Positions 9,821 through 23,474 of a stretch of DNA of 64,000 nt are shown here, one piece after another. Where the stretch lies: the NCBI GenBank assembly GCA_050847315.1, contig CP193791.1; one strand, given 5' to 3'. The DNA is from Cedecea sp000277545 (GTDB taxonomy: Bacteria; Pseudomonadota; Gammaproteobacteria; Enterobacterales; Enterobacteriaceae). The notes beneath the pieces are model-generated. The model made no database searches. It had not been told where the DNA came from and saw only the letters and a list, made by a program, of their open reading frames with translations. A program made the translations under genes and the position numbers. How positions within the stretch are numbered: position 1 is the stretch's first letter; each line of letters begins with the position of its first letter.

Positions 9821-9852
9821 AAAATGCCCGCATCGCGGGCATTTTGTTTTTG
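9821..9852 (+). terminator. terminator after the PTS IIB/IIA unit
   Basis: AAAATGCCCGC (9821-9831) and GCGGGCATTTT (9835-9845) form an 11-bp stem closed by a short loop, followed by GTTTTTGT. A strong intrinsic terminator on the plus strand, 20 bases after the IIA stop. Confidence 0.85.
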
Positions 9853-9902
9853 TCTATTCCTGGGCACATCGTCAACAACTGAGCATTTAGTCAGTTTCAG
9901 GC

Positions 9903-9935
9903 ATAAAAAAACCCGCCGAAGCGGGTTTTTTATTT
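9903..9935 (-). terminator. rpoBC operon terminator
   Basis: A GC stem with CGAA loop (AACCCGC at 9910-9916, GCGGGTT at 9921-9927) is flanked by A and T runs on both sides. On the minus strand it lies just after rpoC and ends in a run of Us. It could also stop plus-strand readthrough. Confidence 0.88.
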
Positions 9936-9951
9936 CAGGTGTATCGCACGA

Positions 9952-14172
<4,221 letters not shown>

Positions 14173-14247
14173 GGATTTGCTCCCGTCGGAGTTAGCACTC
14201 TGTGATGCCCGGCGTTAGCCGGGCACCCTGGACCTTTTGAGCAACGA

Positions 14248-17200
14248 TTACTCGTCTTCCAGCTCGATGTTGATACCCAGCGACCGGATCTCTTTCAACA
14301 GAACGTTGAAGGATTCCGGCATGCCCGGTTCCATCTGATGATTGCCATCCACGATGTTCTTATACATCTTGGTACGGCCGTTCACGTCATCAGACTTAAC
14401 GGTCAGCATTTCCTGCAGGGTATAGGCAGCGCCATATGCTTCCAGCGCCCACACTTCCATCTCACCGAAGCGCTGACCACCGAACTGAGCCTTACCACCC
14501 AGCGGCTGCTGAGTAACCAGGCTGTAAGAACCGGTAGAACGCGCGTGCATCTTGTCATCAACCAGGTGGTTCAGTTTCAGCATGTACATGTAACCTACGG
14601 TTACCTGACGCTCAAACTGCTCACCGGTACGGCCGTCGAACAGGGTGATCTGGCCAGAAGATGGCAGACCGCCGAGTTGCAGCAGCTCTTTGATTTCCGA
14701 CTCTTTTGCACCGTCGAATACCGGAGTAGCAATCGGCATACCTTTTTTCAGGTTTTCAGCCAGGCGCAGAACTTCTTCGTCGGTGAAGGTATTCAGATCA
14801 ACCTTCTGACGAACATCTGTACCCAGGTCATACGCTTTCTGGATGAATTCGCGCAGTTTCGCGACTTCCTGCTGCTGTTTCAGCATGGCGTTGATCTTCT
14901 CGCCGATGCCTTTCGCCGCCATACCCAAGTGGGTTTCCAGGATCTGACCGATGTTCATACGAGATGGTACGCCCAGCGGGTTCAGTACGATGTCTACCGG
15001 CGTGCCGTTTTCATCGTATGGCATATCTTCGATCGGGTTGATCTTGGAGATAACACCTTTGTTCCCGTGACGACCTGCCATCTTGTCACCAGGCTGAATC
15101 TGACGTTTAACGGCCAGATACACTTTCACGATTTTCAGCACGCCAGGTGCCAGGTCATCGCCCTGAGTGATTTTGCGGCGCTTAGCTTCGAGTTTCTTCT
15201 CAAACTCATGCTTCAGCTCGTCGTACTGCTCTGCCAGCTGCTCCAGCTGGTTTTGCTTCTCTTCGTCGGTCAGGCCCAGTTCCAGCCAGCGGTCACGTGG
15301 CAGTTTGTCGAGCTTGTCAGCTTCAACACCACCGGAAACCAGCACGGCATAGATACGGCTGAACAGACCCGCTTCGAGGATCTGCAGTTCTTCAGACAGG
15401 TCTTTCTTAGCCTGCTTCAGCTGCATCTCTTCGATTTCCAGCGCACGTTTGTCTTTTTCCACGCCATCGCGGGTGAAGACCTGAACGTCGATAACAGTAC
15501 CGGAAACGCCGTTTGGTACGCGCAGGGAAGAGTCTTTAACGTCAGACGCTTTCTCACCGAAGATTGCGCGCAGCAGTTTCTCTTCTGGCGTCAGCTGGGT
15601 TTCACCTTTCGGCGTTACCTTACCAACCAGAATATCACCGCCGGTCACTTCAGCACCGATGTATACGATACCGGATTCATCCAGTTTGGAGAGCGCAGCT
15701 TCACCCACGTTAGGGATGTCAGCGGTGATCTCTTCTGGCCCCAGTTTGGTGTCGCGAGACACACAAGCCAGTTCCTGAATGTGGATGGTGGTGAAACGGT
15801 CTTCCTGAACAACACGCTCGGATACGAGGATGGAGTCTTCGAAGTTGTAACCGTTCCAGGGCATGAACGCTACGCGCATGTTCTGGCCAAGCGCCAGTTC
15901 ACCGAGGTCGGTAGACGGACCGTCTGCCAGCACGTCGCCACGTTCGATCGGCTCACCCAGGGACACGCAAGGCATCTGGTTGATGCAGGTGTTCTGGTTA
16001 GAACGGGTGTACTTGGTCAGGTTGTAGATGTCGATACCCGCTTCGCCCGGGTACATCTCGTCTTCGTTAACTTTGATAACGATACGGGATGCATCAACGT
16101 ACTGAACGGTACCGCCACGTTTAGCTACGGCAGTAACACCGGAGTCAACGGCTACAGCACGTTCCATACCGGTGCCAACCAGCGGCTTATCAGCACGCAG
16201 AGTTGGAACCGCCTGACGTTGCATGTTCGCACCCATCAAAGCACGGTTGGCGTCATCGTGTTCCAGGAACGGGATCAGGGACGCACCGACGGAAACCACC
16301 TGCTGGGTGGAAACGTCCATGTAGTCAACCTGGTCGTTGCTGAACAAGCTGGATTCGCCTTTGCTACGGCAGGTAACGAGGTCGTCTACGAAACGGCCTT
16401 CTTCGTTCAGGTTGGTGTTCGCCTGAGCGATAACGTAGTTACCTTCTTCGATAGCAGACAGGTAATGAATTTCGTCGGTCACAACGCCGTCAACCACGCG
16501 ACGATACGGAGTTTCAAGGAAGCCGTATTCGTTAGTCTGTGCGTACACGGACAGGGAGTTGATCAGACCGATGTTTGGACCTTCAGGGGTCTCGATTGGA
16601 CACACACGACCGTAGTGGGTTGGGTGTACGTCACGTACTTCGAAGCCCGCGCGCTCACGGGTCAGACCGCCAGGGCCCAACGCGGAGATACGACGTTTGT
16701 GCGTAATCTCGGACAGCGGGTTGTTCTGGTCCATGAACTGAGACAGCTGGCTGGAACCGAAGAACTCTTTCACTGCCGCAGAGATTGGCTTGGCGTTGAT
16801 CATATCCTGAGGCATCAGGGTATCCAGATCGCCCAGAGACAGACGCTCTTTCACCGCACGCTCAACACGTACCAGGCCAACGCGGAATTGGTTTTCCGCC
16901 ATTTCGCCTACGGAACGGATACGACGGTTGCCGAGGTGGTCGATATCATCCACTTCGCCCTGGCCGTTACGAATACCGATCAGCTTGCGCATAACTTCGA
17001 TGATGTCATCTTTGCTCAGGATACCGGAGCCTTCGATTTCATCACGCAGCAGAGAACGGTTGAACTTCATACGACCTACCGCGGACAGGTCATAGCGGTC
17101 TTCAGAGAAGAACAGGTTCTCGAACAGGCTTTCAGCTGCTTCACGCGTTGGTGGCTCACCAGGACGCATCATACGGTAGATTTCAACCAGCGCGCTCAGG

Positions 17201-18276
17201 CGGTCATTGGTTGGATCGACACGTACGGTCTCGGAGATATAGGCACCATGATCAAGATCGTTGGTGAACAGCGTTTCAATACGCTTGTGGCCTGACTGGC
17301 TCAGTTTGGCCAGCAGATCCAAAGACAGTTCCATGTTCGCCGGGCAAATCAGCTCGCCGGTAGAAGCATCAACATAGTCTTTAGCCGCAACTTTACCGGC
17401 GATGTACTCAACAGGAACTTCGATATGTTTGATATCGTCTTTTTCCAGTTGGCGAATGTGGCGCGCGGTAATGCGGCGGCCTTTTTCAACGTACACTTTG
17501 CCGTCAGCTTCGATGTCGAAGGATGCGGTTTCGCCACGCAGGCGCTCCGGTACCAGCTCCATCTGCAGCTTGTTGTCACGGATTTCGAAATTAACTTTCT
17601 CAAAGAACAGGTCAAGGATCTGCTCAGTGGTGTAGTTCAGTGCGCGCAGGATGATGGTCGCAGGCAGTTTGCGGCGACGGTCAATACGCACGAACAGGTT
17701 ATCTTTCGGGTCGAATTCGAAGTCCAGCCAGGAACCACGGTAAGGGATGATACGTGCGTTATACAGCACCTTCCCTGAAGAGTGGGTCTTACCTTTGTCA
17801 CTGTCGAAGAACACACCCGGGCTACGGTGAAGCTGAGAAACGATAACGCGCTCAGTACCGTTGATAACGAAAGTCCCGTTGTCGGTCATGAGCGGAATCT
17901 CGCCCATGTACACTTCTTGTTCTTTGATGTCTTTAACGGTGCCTTCCGGCGCTTCGCGCTCGTAGATCACCAGACGCAGTTTCACACGTAGCGGAGCAGA
18001 ATACGTCACGCCACGGATTTGACATTCTTTAACGTCAAATACAGGTTCGCCCAGGCGATAGCTCACATACTGCAGCTCGGAGTTGCCGCTGTAGCTTGCG
18101 ATCGGGAATACGGAGCGGAAAGCAGCTTCCAGGCCGTACTGTCCTTCGGGATCTTGCTCGATAAACTTCTGGAACGAGTCAAGCTGGATAGAAAGGAGAT
18201 AAGGAATGTCCAGTACTTGTGGACGCTTTCCAAAATCCTTACGAATACGTTTTTTCTCGGTATAGGAGTAAACCAT
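14248..18276 (-). CDS. rpoB: DNA-directed RNA polymerase beta subunit
   Basis: Second largest core subunit, 1342 aa, the same length as E. coli, so E. coli numbering applies. The rifampicin pocket reads FGSSQLSQFMDQNNPLSEI followed by THKRRISALGPGG, the wild-type susceptible sequence at residues such as Ser512, Gln513, Asp516, His526 and Ser531. It starts MVYSYTEKKRIRKDFGKRP at 18276 and follows the L12-beta intergenic attenuator. Flanked by rplL and rpoC on the same strand. Confidence 0.99.
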   Translation of the reverse strand: MVYSYTEKKRIRKDFGKRPQVLDIPYLLSIQLDSFQKFIEQDPEGQYGLEAAFRSVFPIASYSGNSELQYVSYRLGEPVFDVKECQIRGVTYSAPLRVKLRLVIYEREAPEGTVKDIKEQEVYMGEIPLMTDNGTFVINGTERVIVSQLHRSPGVFFDSDKGKTHSSGKVLYNARIIPYRGSWLDFEFDPKDNLFVRIDRRRKLPATIILRALNYTTEQILDLFFEKVNFEIRDNKLQMELVPERLRGETASFDIEADGKVYVEKGRRITARHIRQLEKDDIKHIEVPVEYIAGKVAAKDYVDASTGELICPANMELSLDLLAKLSQSGHKRIETLFTNDLDHGAYISETVRVDPTNDRLSALVEIYRMMRPGEPPTREAAESLFENLFFSEDRYDLSAVGRMKFNRSLLRDEIEGSGILSKDDIIEVMRKLIGIRNGQGEVDDIDHLGNRRIRSVGEMAENQFRVGLVRVERAVKERLSLGDLDTLMPQDMINAKPISAAVKEFFGSSQLSQFMDQNNPLSEITHKRRISALGPGGLTRERAGFEVRDVHPTHYGRVCPIETPEGPNIGLINSLSVYAQTNEYGFLETPYRRVVDGVVTDEIHYLSAIEEGNYVIAQANTNLNEEGRFVDDLVTCRSKGESSLFSNDQVDYMDVSTQQVVSVGASLIPFLEHDDANRALMGANMQRQAVPTLRADKPLVGTGMERAVAVDSGVTAVAKRGGTVQYVDASRIVIKVNEDEMYPGEAGIDIYNLTKYTRSNQNTCINQMPCVSLGEPIERGDVLADGPSTDLGELALGQNMRVAFMPWNGYNFEDSILVSERVVQEDRFTTIHIQELACVSRDTKLGPEEITADIPNVGEAALSKLDESGIVYIGAEVTGGDILVGKVTPKGETQLTPEEKLLRAIFGEKASDVKDSSLRVPNGVSGTVIDVQVFTRDGVEKDKRALEIEEMQLKQAKKDLSEELQILEAGLFSRIYAVLVSGGVEADKLDKLPRDRWLELGLTDEEKQNQLEQLAEQYDELKHEFEKKLEAKRRKITQGDDLAPGVLKIVKVYLAVKRQIQPGDKMAGRHGNKGVISKINPIEDMPYDENGTPVDIVLNPLGVPSRMNIGQILETHLGMAAKGIGEKINAMLKQQQEVAKLREFIQKAYDLGTDVRQKVDLNTFTDEEVLRLAENLKKGMPIATPVFDGAKESEIKELLQLGGLPSSGQITLFDGRTGEQFERQVTVGYMYMLKLNHLVDDKMHARSTGSYSLVTQQPLGGKAQFGGQRFGEMEVWALEAYGAAYTLQEMLTVKSDDVNGRTKMYKNIVDGNHQMEPGMPESFNVLLKEIRSLGINIELEDE

Positions 18277-18602
18277 TAGGGTTCCTCAGCTCGCTGACAA
18301 GTCGACCCATCTGCCCGTCGAAAGGGGCAGTTTATGCAACACTATTTTGTGGACCGGAAAGTGGAACACTCCCCGCAATACCTGTTTCTATCACTCTTAA
18401 ACCATTTCATTGCGCTTTACCCCGGAACTCCCGGCGTAGAAAGTCGCAGTATATTAAGGCGTCGATAGAGACATGCATTGAATGGAAACCAGCAGACAAA
18501 CAGTGTGAAACACCACTGGTACCCTACAGCGCAAAAAGGCTGGTGACTAAAAAGTCACCAGCCATCAGCCTAATGACTTAGGCTGCAACCGGAAAGGTTG
18601 GC
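18277..18602 (-). promoter_or_regulatory. rplL-rpoB intergenic region (attenuator and processing region)
   Basis: A 326-bp gap with no gene. In enterobacteria it contains a partial terminator that lowers rpoBC expression relative to the ribosomal protein genes, and an RNase III cleavage site. The attenuator hairpin is visible at 18534-18563; the RNase III stem was not resolved here. The rest shows no coding potential. Confidence 0.75.
18534..18563 (-). terminator. rpoB attenuator (partial terminator after rplL)
   Basis: On the minus strand GGCTGGTGACT and AGTCACCAGCC (18539-18563) form an 11-bp stem followed by five Us (18534-18538). It matches the known E. coli attenuator between rplL and rpoB in sequence and place. 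Confidence 0.9.
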
Positions 18603-18968
18603 TTATTTAACTTCAACTTCAGCGCCAGCTTCTTCCAGAGATTTTTTCAGAGCTTCTGCGTCGTCTTTGCTGATGCCTTCTTTCAGAACGGCATTCGGGG
18701 TTTCTGCCAGGTCTTTAGCTTCTTTCAGACCCAGGCCAGTTGCGCCACGAACTGCTTTGATTACGGCAACTTTGTTAGCGCCAGCAGATTTCAGAATAAC
18801 GTCGAACTCAGTTTTTTCTTCAGCAGCTTCAGCTGGGCCAGCAGCAACAGCTACAGCAGCAGCAGCAGAAACACCGAATTTTTCTTCCATTGCAGAGATC
18901 AGTTCTACAACGTCCATTACGGACATAGCGGATACTGCTTCAATGATTTGATCTTTAGTGATAGACAT
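18603..18968 (-). CDS. rplL: 50S ribosomal protein L7/L12
   Basis: Stalk protein of the large subunit, which recruits and stimulates translational GTPases. It is 121 aa. The N-terminal dimerisation domain (MSITKDQIIEAVSAMSVMDVVELI) is followed by an Ala-rich hinge (about residues 35-52) and the globular C-terminal domain. It is the last ribosomal gene before the rpoB attenuator and is co-transcribed with rplJ 66 bp upstream. Confidence 0.99.
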   Translation of the reverse strand: MSITKDQIIEAVSAMSVMDVVELISAMEEKFGVSAAAAVAVAAGPAEAAEEKTEFDVILKSAGANKVAVIKAVRGATGLGLKEAKDLAETPNAVLKEGISKDDAEALKKSLEEAGAEVEVK

Positions 18969-19034
18969 TTAAATTGTTCCTGAATATCAGAATAAGTTTA
19001 TACGTAAGCGAATACTTGATAAAGAAAACGGCGA

Positions 19035-19532
19035 TTAAGCAGCTTCTTTCGCATCGCGTACAGCAGCCAGAGTACGAACCAGTTTGCCAGCCGAAGCTTC
19101 TTTCATGGTTGCCATCAGGCGTGCAATTGCTTCTTCGTAGGTCGGCAGAGTTGCCAGGCGGTCGATTTGGGACGCCGGGATCAGCTCACCTTCAAAGGCA
19201 GCGGCTTTGACCTCAAATTTTGCATTCGCTTTAGCGAACTCTTTGAACAGACGAGCAGCAGCGCCCGGGTGTTCCATAGAATATGCAATCAGGGTCGGAC
19301 CAACGAACGCGTCTTTCAGGCACTCAAACTGAGTACCCTCAACAACACGGCGCAGCAGGGTGTTGCGAACAACACGCATGTAAACGCCGGCTTCGCGACC
19401 TGCTTTACGCAGTTCGGTCATTTTGTCTACAGTAACGCCACGGGAATCCGCAACAACCATAGACAGCGCGCCTTTGGCTACTTCGCTGACTTCAGCAACA
19501 ATCGCTTGTTTGTCTTGAAGATTTAAAGCCAT
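19035..19532 (-). CDS. rplJ: 50S ribosomal protein L10
   Basis: Base of the ribosomal stalk; binds L12 dimers and represses translation of its own mRNA through the leader upstream. The ATG at 19532 (MALNLQDKQAIV) yields 165 aa, the E. coli length, with a CAGGAGC ribosome site eight bases before it. An in-frame extension to 19595 would cover the regulatory leader and is rejected. Confidence 0.98.
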   Translation of the reverse strand: MALNLQDKQAIVAEVSEVAKGALSMVVADSRGVTVDKMTELRKAGREAGVYMRVVRNTLLRRVVEGTQFECLKDAFVGPTLIAYSMEHPGAAARLFKEFAKANAKFEVKAAAFEGELIPASQIDRLATLPTYEEAIARLMATMKEASAGKLVRTLAAVRDAKEAA

Positions 19533-19659
19533 TAGCTTTTGCTCCTGGGTTTTAGCCGGGACAGAAGTCCCGAAACTCACTTCGCGCTTAACCACAATGG
19601 AAAAACGCGTCTACATACGGTGAGCAGAAACAAGCTAAAGACTATCTAAAAATATTCTT

Positions 19660-19748
19660 CAGGTTCTGTCACCGTCTACGCAGGGAATTAAGTTTCTTGC
19701 GAAACACCTGCGGTCTTGGACGGAGGCCTGGATAAGGCCAGGCTCCAA
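19660..19748 (-). promoter_or_regulatory. L10 leader: autoregulatory RNA upstream of rplJ
   Basis: On the minus strand the leader contains GGAGCCTGGCC...GGCCTCCGTCC, then CCGCAGGTGTTTCGC and AGACGGTGACAGAAC, matching the E. coli rplJ leader that binds the L10(L12)4 complex. It sits between rplA and rplJ, about 130 nt upstream of the L10 start. The rplJ promoter should lie between it and rplA, but I could not assign its boxes with confidence. Confidence 0.8.
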
Positions 19749-19830
19749 CCGAAAATTCTTTGTGTCCTGCATTAACAGAACAACGGGCGTAAGATATTAG
19801 ACTAATCTTTCGCCCGCGTAAAGGCGATTA

Positions 19831-20538
19831 TTAGTTCGCCACAGCCGCGGTCAGACCGGACTGATCAACGGCAACACCAGCACCCATGGTGGTGGAGATG
19901 CTAACTTTCTTGATGTACACGCCTTTTGCCTGAGATGGTTTTGCTTTTTTCAGCGCAACCAGCAGAGATTCCAGGTTTTCTTTCAGTTTGTCAGCGTCAA
20001 AGTCCACTTTACCGATGGTGGTGTGGATGATGCCGTTTTTGTCGTTACGGTAACGAACCTGACCTGCTTTAGCATTTTTAACTGCTTCAGCAACGTTAGG
20101 AGTTACGGTACCAACTTTTGGGTTTGGCATCAGGCCGCGTGGACCCAGAACCTGACCCAGCTGGCCAACAACGCGCATTGCATCTGGAGATGCGATAACA
20201 ACGTCGAAGTTCATTTCGCCTTTCTTGATCTGGTCAGCCAGATCTTCCATACCTACCAGCTCTGCGCCAGCAGCTTTAGCTGCTTCAGCGTTAGGGCCCT
20301 GAGCAAATACGGCTACGCGAACGGAACGGCCAGTACCGTGTGGCAGTACAGTTGCACCACGAACGTTCTGGTCAGATTTACGAGCATCGATGCCCAGGTT
20401 AACAGCAACGTCAACGCTTTCAACGAACTTAGCGGTAGCCAGTTCTTTCAGCAGAGCGATAGCTTCGTTGATGTCGTACTGTTTGGTAGCATCAACTTTG
20501 TCACGGATCACGGACATGCGCTTGGTCAGTTTAGCCAT
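19831..20538 (-). CDS. rplA: 50S ribosomal protein L1
   Basis: Forms the L1 stalk near the ribosomal E site and represses translation of rplKA by binding its mRNA. It is 235 aa, one more than E. coli. It begins MAKLTKRMSVIRDKVDATKQYD and has the family signature VLGPRGLMPNPKVGTV around residues 132-147. It starts three bases after the rplK stop, consistent with translational coupling. Confidence 0.99.
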   Translation of the reverse strand: MAKLTKRMSVIRDKVDATKQYDINEAIALLKELATAKFVESVDVAVNLGIDARKSDQNVRGATVLPHGTGRSVRVAVFAQGPNAEAAKAAGAELVGMEDLADQIKKGEMNFDVVIASPDAMRVVGQLGQVLGPRGLMPNPKVGTVTPNVAEAVKNAKAGQVRYRNDKNGIIHTTIGKVDFDADKLKENLESLLVALKKAKPSQAKGVYIKKVSISTTMGAGVAVDQSGLTAAVAN

Positions 20539-20541
20539 TTC

Positions 20542-20970
20542 TTAGTCCTCCACTACCAGGCCCATGGAACGTGCAGTACCTTCAATGGAGCGAGTCATCG
20601 CTTCAATGTCGGAACCAGTCATGTCGGCAGCTTTGGTCTGCGCGATTTCCTGCAGCTGAGCGCGGGAAACTTTACCCACTTTGTCTTTGTTCGGCTTACC
20701 GGAACCAGACTTGATACCAGCCGCTTTCTTCAGCAGAACTGCTGCTGGAGGGGTTTTGGTAACGAAAGTGAAAGAACGGTCAGCGTAAACGGTAATAACA
20801 ACCGGAATTGGCAGACCTTTTTCCAGGGATTCAGTTTTTGCGTTGAACGCTTTACAGAATTCCATGATGTTCACACCCTGCTGACCCAGAGCTGGACCAA
20901 CTGGTGGACTTGGGTTCGCCATACCAGCTGCAACCTGCAGCTTGACGTAGGCTTGTACTTTCTTAGCCAT
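20542..20970 (-). CDS. rplK: 50S ribosomal protein L11
   Basis: Component of the GTPase-associated centre, needed for RelA activation. It is 142 aa as in E. coli, with the Pro-rich N-terminal segment AGMANPSPPVGPALGQQGVN (binding site of thiopeptides) at about residues 15-34 and the C-terminal RNA-binding domain. An AGAGGA ribosome site precedes the start. First gene of rplKAJL-rpoBC. Confidence 0.99.
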   Translation of the reverse strand: MAKKVQAYVKLQVAAGMANPSPPVGPALGQQGVNIMEFCKAFNAKTESLEKGLPIPVVITVYADRSFTFVTKTPPAAVLLKKAAGIKSGSGKPNKDKVGKVSRAQLQEIAQTKAADMTGSDIEAMTRSIEGTARSMGLVVED

Positions 20971-21020
20971 TCTAAAATCCTCTGATTGGGTAATAGCGCC
21001 TCAAGAAGGCTCCCCGTGAA
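20971..21020 (-). promoter_or_regulatory. rplK leader with probable L1 binding site
   Basis: On the minus strand GGGGAGCCTTCTTGAGGCGC followed by TATTACCC and AGAGGATTTTAGA closely resembles the E. coli L11 leader at which L1 represses rplKA. Assignment rests on resemblance recalled from E. coli rather than a computed fold. Confidence 0.5.
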
Positions 21021-21047
21021 TAAACGTCTTACGTGTGCTGGACACAT

Positions 21048-21086
21048 AAAAACAAAAGGCGCGAAATTGTATGCCAATTTCGCGCC
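21048..21086 (-). terminator. terminator between nusG and rplK
   Basis: A perfect 12-bp stem (GGCGCGAAATTG at 21058-21069 with CAATTTCGCGCC at 21075-21086, five-base loop) is followed on the minus strand by TTTTGTTTTTA. It separates secE-nusG from the ribosomal protein operon. Confidence 0.88.
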
Positions 21087-21124
21087 CTGTGCAATGAATA
21101 ATCGCTGCTTAAACGATCAAATTA

Positions 21125-21670
21125 TCAGGCTTTTTCCACCTGAGCAAAATCCAGCTCAACCGGCGTCGCACGACCAAAGATGGAAACGGAAACCTTCAGG
21201 CGGCTCTTCTCGTAATCCACTTCTTCCACAACACCGTTGAAGTCCGCAAACGGACCGTCATTAACACGAACCATTTCACCTGGTTCAAACAGCGTTTTCG
21301 GACGCGGCTTGTCACCCACCTGCTGCAGGCGGTTCATGATCGCATCAACTTCTTTATCGCTGATTGGGGCTGGACGATCGGAAGTCCCGCCGATGAAACC
21401 CATCACGCGCGGAACGCTACGCACCAGGTGCCAGCTCGCGTCGTTCATCACCATCTGGACCAGAACGTAACCTGGGAAGAATTTACGTTCGCTCTTACGG
21501 CGTTGGCCACCGCGGATTTCAACAACCTCTTCGGTTGGAACCATCACTTCGCCAAACAGCTCTTCCATATTATGGAGTTTGATATGTTCGCGCAGCGACG
21601 TGGCTACACGACCTTCAAAACCGGAAAACGCCTGAACGACGTACCAACGCTTTTTAGGGGCTTCAGACAT
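21125..21670 (-). CDS. nusG: transcription termination/antitermination factor NusG
   Basis: Binds the RNA polymerase clamp, raises elongation rate, links to Rho and couples to ribosomal protein S10. It is 181 aa with the NGN domain (about 1-120, starting KKRWYVVQAFSGFE) and a C-terminal KOW domain around VRVNDGPFADFNGVVEEVDYEKSR. It is the paralogue of RfaH encoded at 43231. It follows secE directly (one base between) and precedes a strong terminator. Confidence 0.99.
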   Translation of the reverse strand: MSEAPKKRWYVVQAFSGFEGRVATSLREHIKLHNMEELFGEVMVPTEEVVEIRGGQRRKSERKFFPGYVLVQMVMNDASWHLVRSVPRVMGFIGGTSDRPAPISDKEVDAIMNRLQQVGDKPRPKTLFEPGEMVRVNDGPFADFNGVVEEVDYEKSRLKVSVSIFGRATPVELDFAQVEKA

Positions 21671-21671
21671 C

Positions 21672-22055
21672 TCAGAACCTCAGGCCAGTAATAAAAGATA
21701 CCAGGCGGACCAGAATACCATCCAGCCCCCACAGAATCAGTGACATCACAGCGGTAACCGCTGCCACGATTAAAGTGGTGTGCAGAGTTTCCTGGCGAGT
21801 AGGCCAAATAACCTTACGTACTTCCGTTCTTGCTTCACGAGCAAACGCTACGGTTGCTTTGCCTTTTACCGTCAGCAGCGCAACACCACCTGCGGCTGCA
21901 ATCAGAATGACCACAGCCAGTGCACGAAGCGGCAGAGTGATATCACGATAAATGTAGTTGCCCACGATTGCCACGAGCAGCAAAACGACTACTGCCAGCC
22001 ACTTCATCGCTTCGAGGCCACGCCCGCTCCCTTGAGCTTCGGTATTCGCACTCAT
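21672..22055 (-). CDS. secE: preprotein translocase subunit SecE
   Basis: Essential inner-membrane subunit of SecYEG. Using the ATG at 22055 gives 127 aa, the E. coli length, beginning MSANTEAQGSGRGLEAMKW; an ATG five codons upstream lacks support. Three membrane segments are visible at about residues 20-36, 45-62 and 95-113, with the conserved amphipathic stretch EARTEVRKVIWPTRQET before the last. It is the first gene of secE-nusG. Confidence 0.98.
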   Translation of the reverse strand: MSANTEAQGSGRGLEAMKWLAVVVLLLVAIVGNYIYRDITLPLRALAVVILIAAAGGVALLTVKGKATVAFAREARTEVRKVIWPTRQETLHTTLIVAAVTAVMSLILWGLDGILVRLVSFITGLRF

Positions 22056-22232
22056 AAACCAACCTGTCACAATAAATCAGACAAACACTTTTGCCCCGCC
22101 ACTGCGAGGCAAACCAAACCGAATGGCTCTTTTCAGACACTACCCGGCATAAACGCCATCTTCAGAGCCTGTCTCAGCAATGATTATCGGTAAAAAATCA
22201 CTGATGAGCCAGGTTCTGGTTCGAAAGCGTAC

Positions 22233-22260
22233 AAAAAGGGCATCAAATGATGCCCTCTTC
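22233..22260 (-). terminator. tufB terminator
   Basis: GGGCATCA and TGATGCCC (22238-22255) form a hairpin followed on the minus strand by five Us (22233-22237). It lies about 30 bases after the tufB stop and separates tufB from secE. Confidence 0.87.
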
Positions 22261-22289
22261 TTGTGCATTGCGTCAAATGTTATCAGCGA

Positions 22290-23474
22290 TTAAGCGATAA
22301 CTTTAGCAACAACGCCTGCACCAACGGTACGACCACCTTCACGGATTGCGAAACGCAGACCGTCGTCCATCGCGATTGGGTGGATCAGGGTAACAACCAT
22401 TTTGATGTTGTCGCCTGGCATTACCATCTCTACGCCTTCTGGCAGTTCGATGGTACCGGTCACGTCAGTTGTACGGAAGTAGAACTGTGGACGGTAGCCT
22501 TTGAAGAACGGAGTATGACGGCCGCCTTCGTCTTTGGACAGGATGTACACTTCAGATTCGAACTTGGTGTGCGGCTTGATTGAGCCTGGCTTAGCCAGTA
22601 CCTGACCACGTTCGATTTCTTCACGTTTGATACCACGCAGCAGAACACCTACGTTCTCACCAGCACGGCCTTCGTCCAGCAGTTTGCGGAACATTTCAAC
22701 GCCGGTACAGGTAGATTTCGCAGTATCTTTGATACCAACGATTTCAACTTCTTCACCTACTTTAACGATACCGCGCTCTACACGACCGGTAACAACGGTA
22801 CCACGACCGGAGATGGAGAATACGTCTTCGATTGGCAGCAGGAACGGCATGTCGATTGCACGTACTGGTTCTGGGATGTAAGAATCCAGGAAGCCAGCCA
22901 GTTCAACGATTTTAGCTTCCCACTCAGCTTCGCCTTCCAGCGCTTTCAGAGCAGAACCACGGATGATTGGAGTGTCATCGCCCGGGAAGTCGTACTGAGA
23001 CAGAAGCTCACGCACTTCCATTTCAACCAGCTCCAGCAGCTCTTCGTCATCAACCATGTCGCATTTGTTCAGGAACACGATGATGTAAGGAACGCCAACC
23101 TGACGACCCAGCAGGATGTGCTCACGGGTCTGAGGCATAGGGCCGTCAGTCGCAGCAACAACCAGGATAGCGCCGTCCATCTGAGCAGCACCGGTGATCA
23201 TGTTTTTCACGTAGTCGGCGTGCCCTGGGCAGTCAACGTGCGCGTAGTGACGAGTCGGGGTGTCGTACTCAACGTGGGAGGTGTTGATGGTGATACCACG
23301 AGCTTTTTCTTCTGGTGCGTTATCGATCTGGTCGAATGCACGAGCAGAACCACCGTAGGTTTTAGCCAGAACGGTAGTGATTGCAGCGGTCAGCGTTGTT
23401 TTACCATGGTCAACGTGGCCGATAGTACCGACGTTAACGTGCGGTTTTGTACGTTCAAACTTTTCTTTAGACAT
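22290..23474 (-). CDS. tufB: elongation factor Tu
   Basis: GTPase that delivers aminoacyl-tRNA to the ribosome. It is 394 aa. G1 motif GHVDHGKT is at 19-26, G3 DCPGH near 81-85 and G4 NKCD near 136-139. Its position after thrU-tyrU-glyT-thrT identifies it as tufB rather than tufA (the str operon copy). Codons are strongly biased, as expected for a very highly expressed gene. Confidence 0.98.
   Translation of the reverse strand: MSKEKFERTKPHVNVGTIGHVDHGKTTLTAAITTVLAKTYGGSARAFDQIDNAPEEKARGITINTSHVEYDTPTRHYAHVDCPGHADYVKNMITGAAQMDGAILVVAATDGPMPQTREHILLGRQVGVPYIIVFLNKCDMVDDEELLELVEMEVRELLSQYDFPGDDTPIIRGSALKALEGEAEWEAKIVELAGFLDSYIPEPVRAIDMPFLLPIEDVFSISGRGTVVTGRVERGIVKVGEEVEIVGIKDTAKSTCTGVEMFRKLLDEGRAGENVGVLLRGIKREEIERGQVLAKPGSIKPHTKFESEVYILSKDEGGRHTPFFKGYRPQFYFRTTDVTGTIELPEGVEMVMPGDNIKMVVTLIHPIAMDDGLRFAIREGGRTVGAGVVAKVIA

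Noticed and set aside
16640..16780. Possible rifampicin-resistance change in rpoB
   Set aside because: The cluster I sequence is the same as wild-type E. coli at every common resistance position.
14338..17295. A 985-codon open frame antisense to rpoB, and a 731-codon one antisense to rpoC (10075-12270)
   Set aside because: Both lie fully opposite essential, highly biased genes. Strong codon bias removes stop codons in an antisense frame; the translations show no domain and mirror conserved polymerase sequence.
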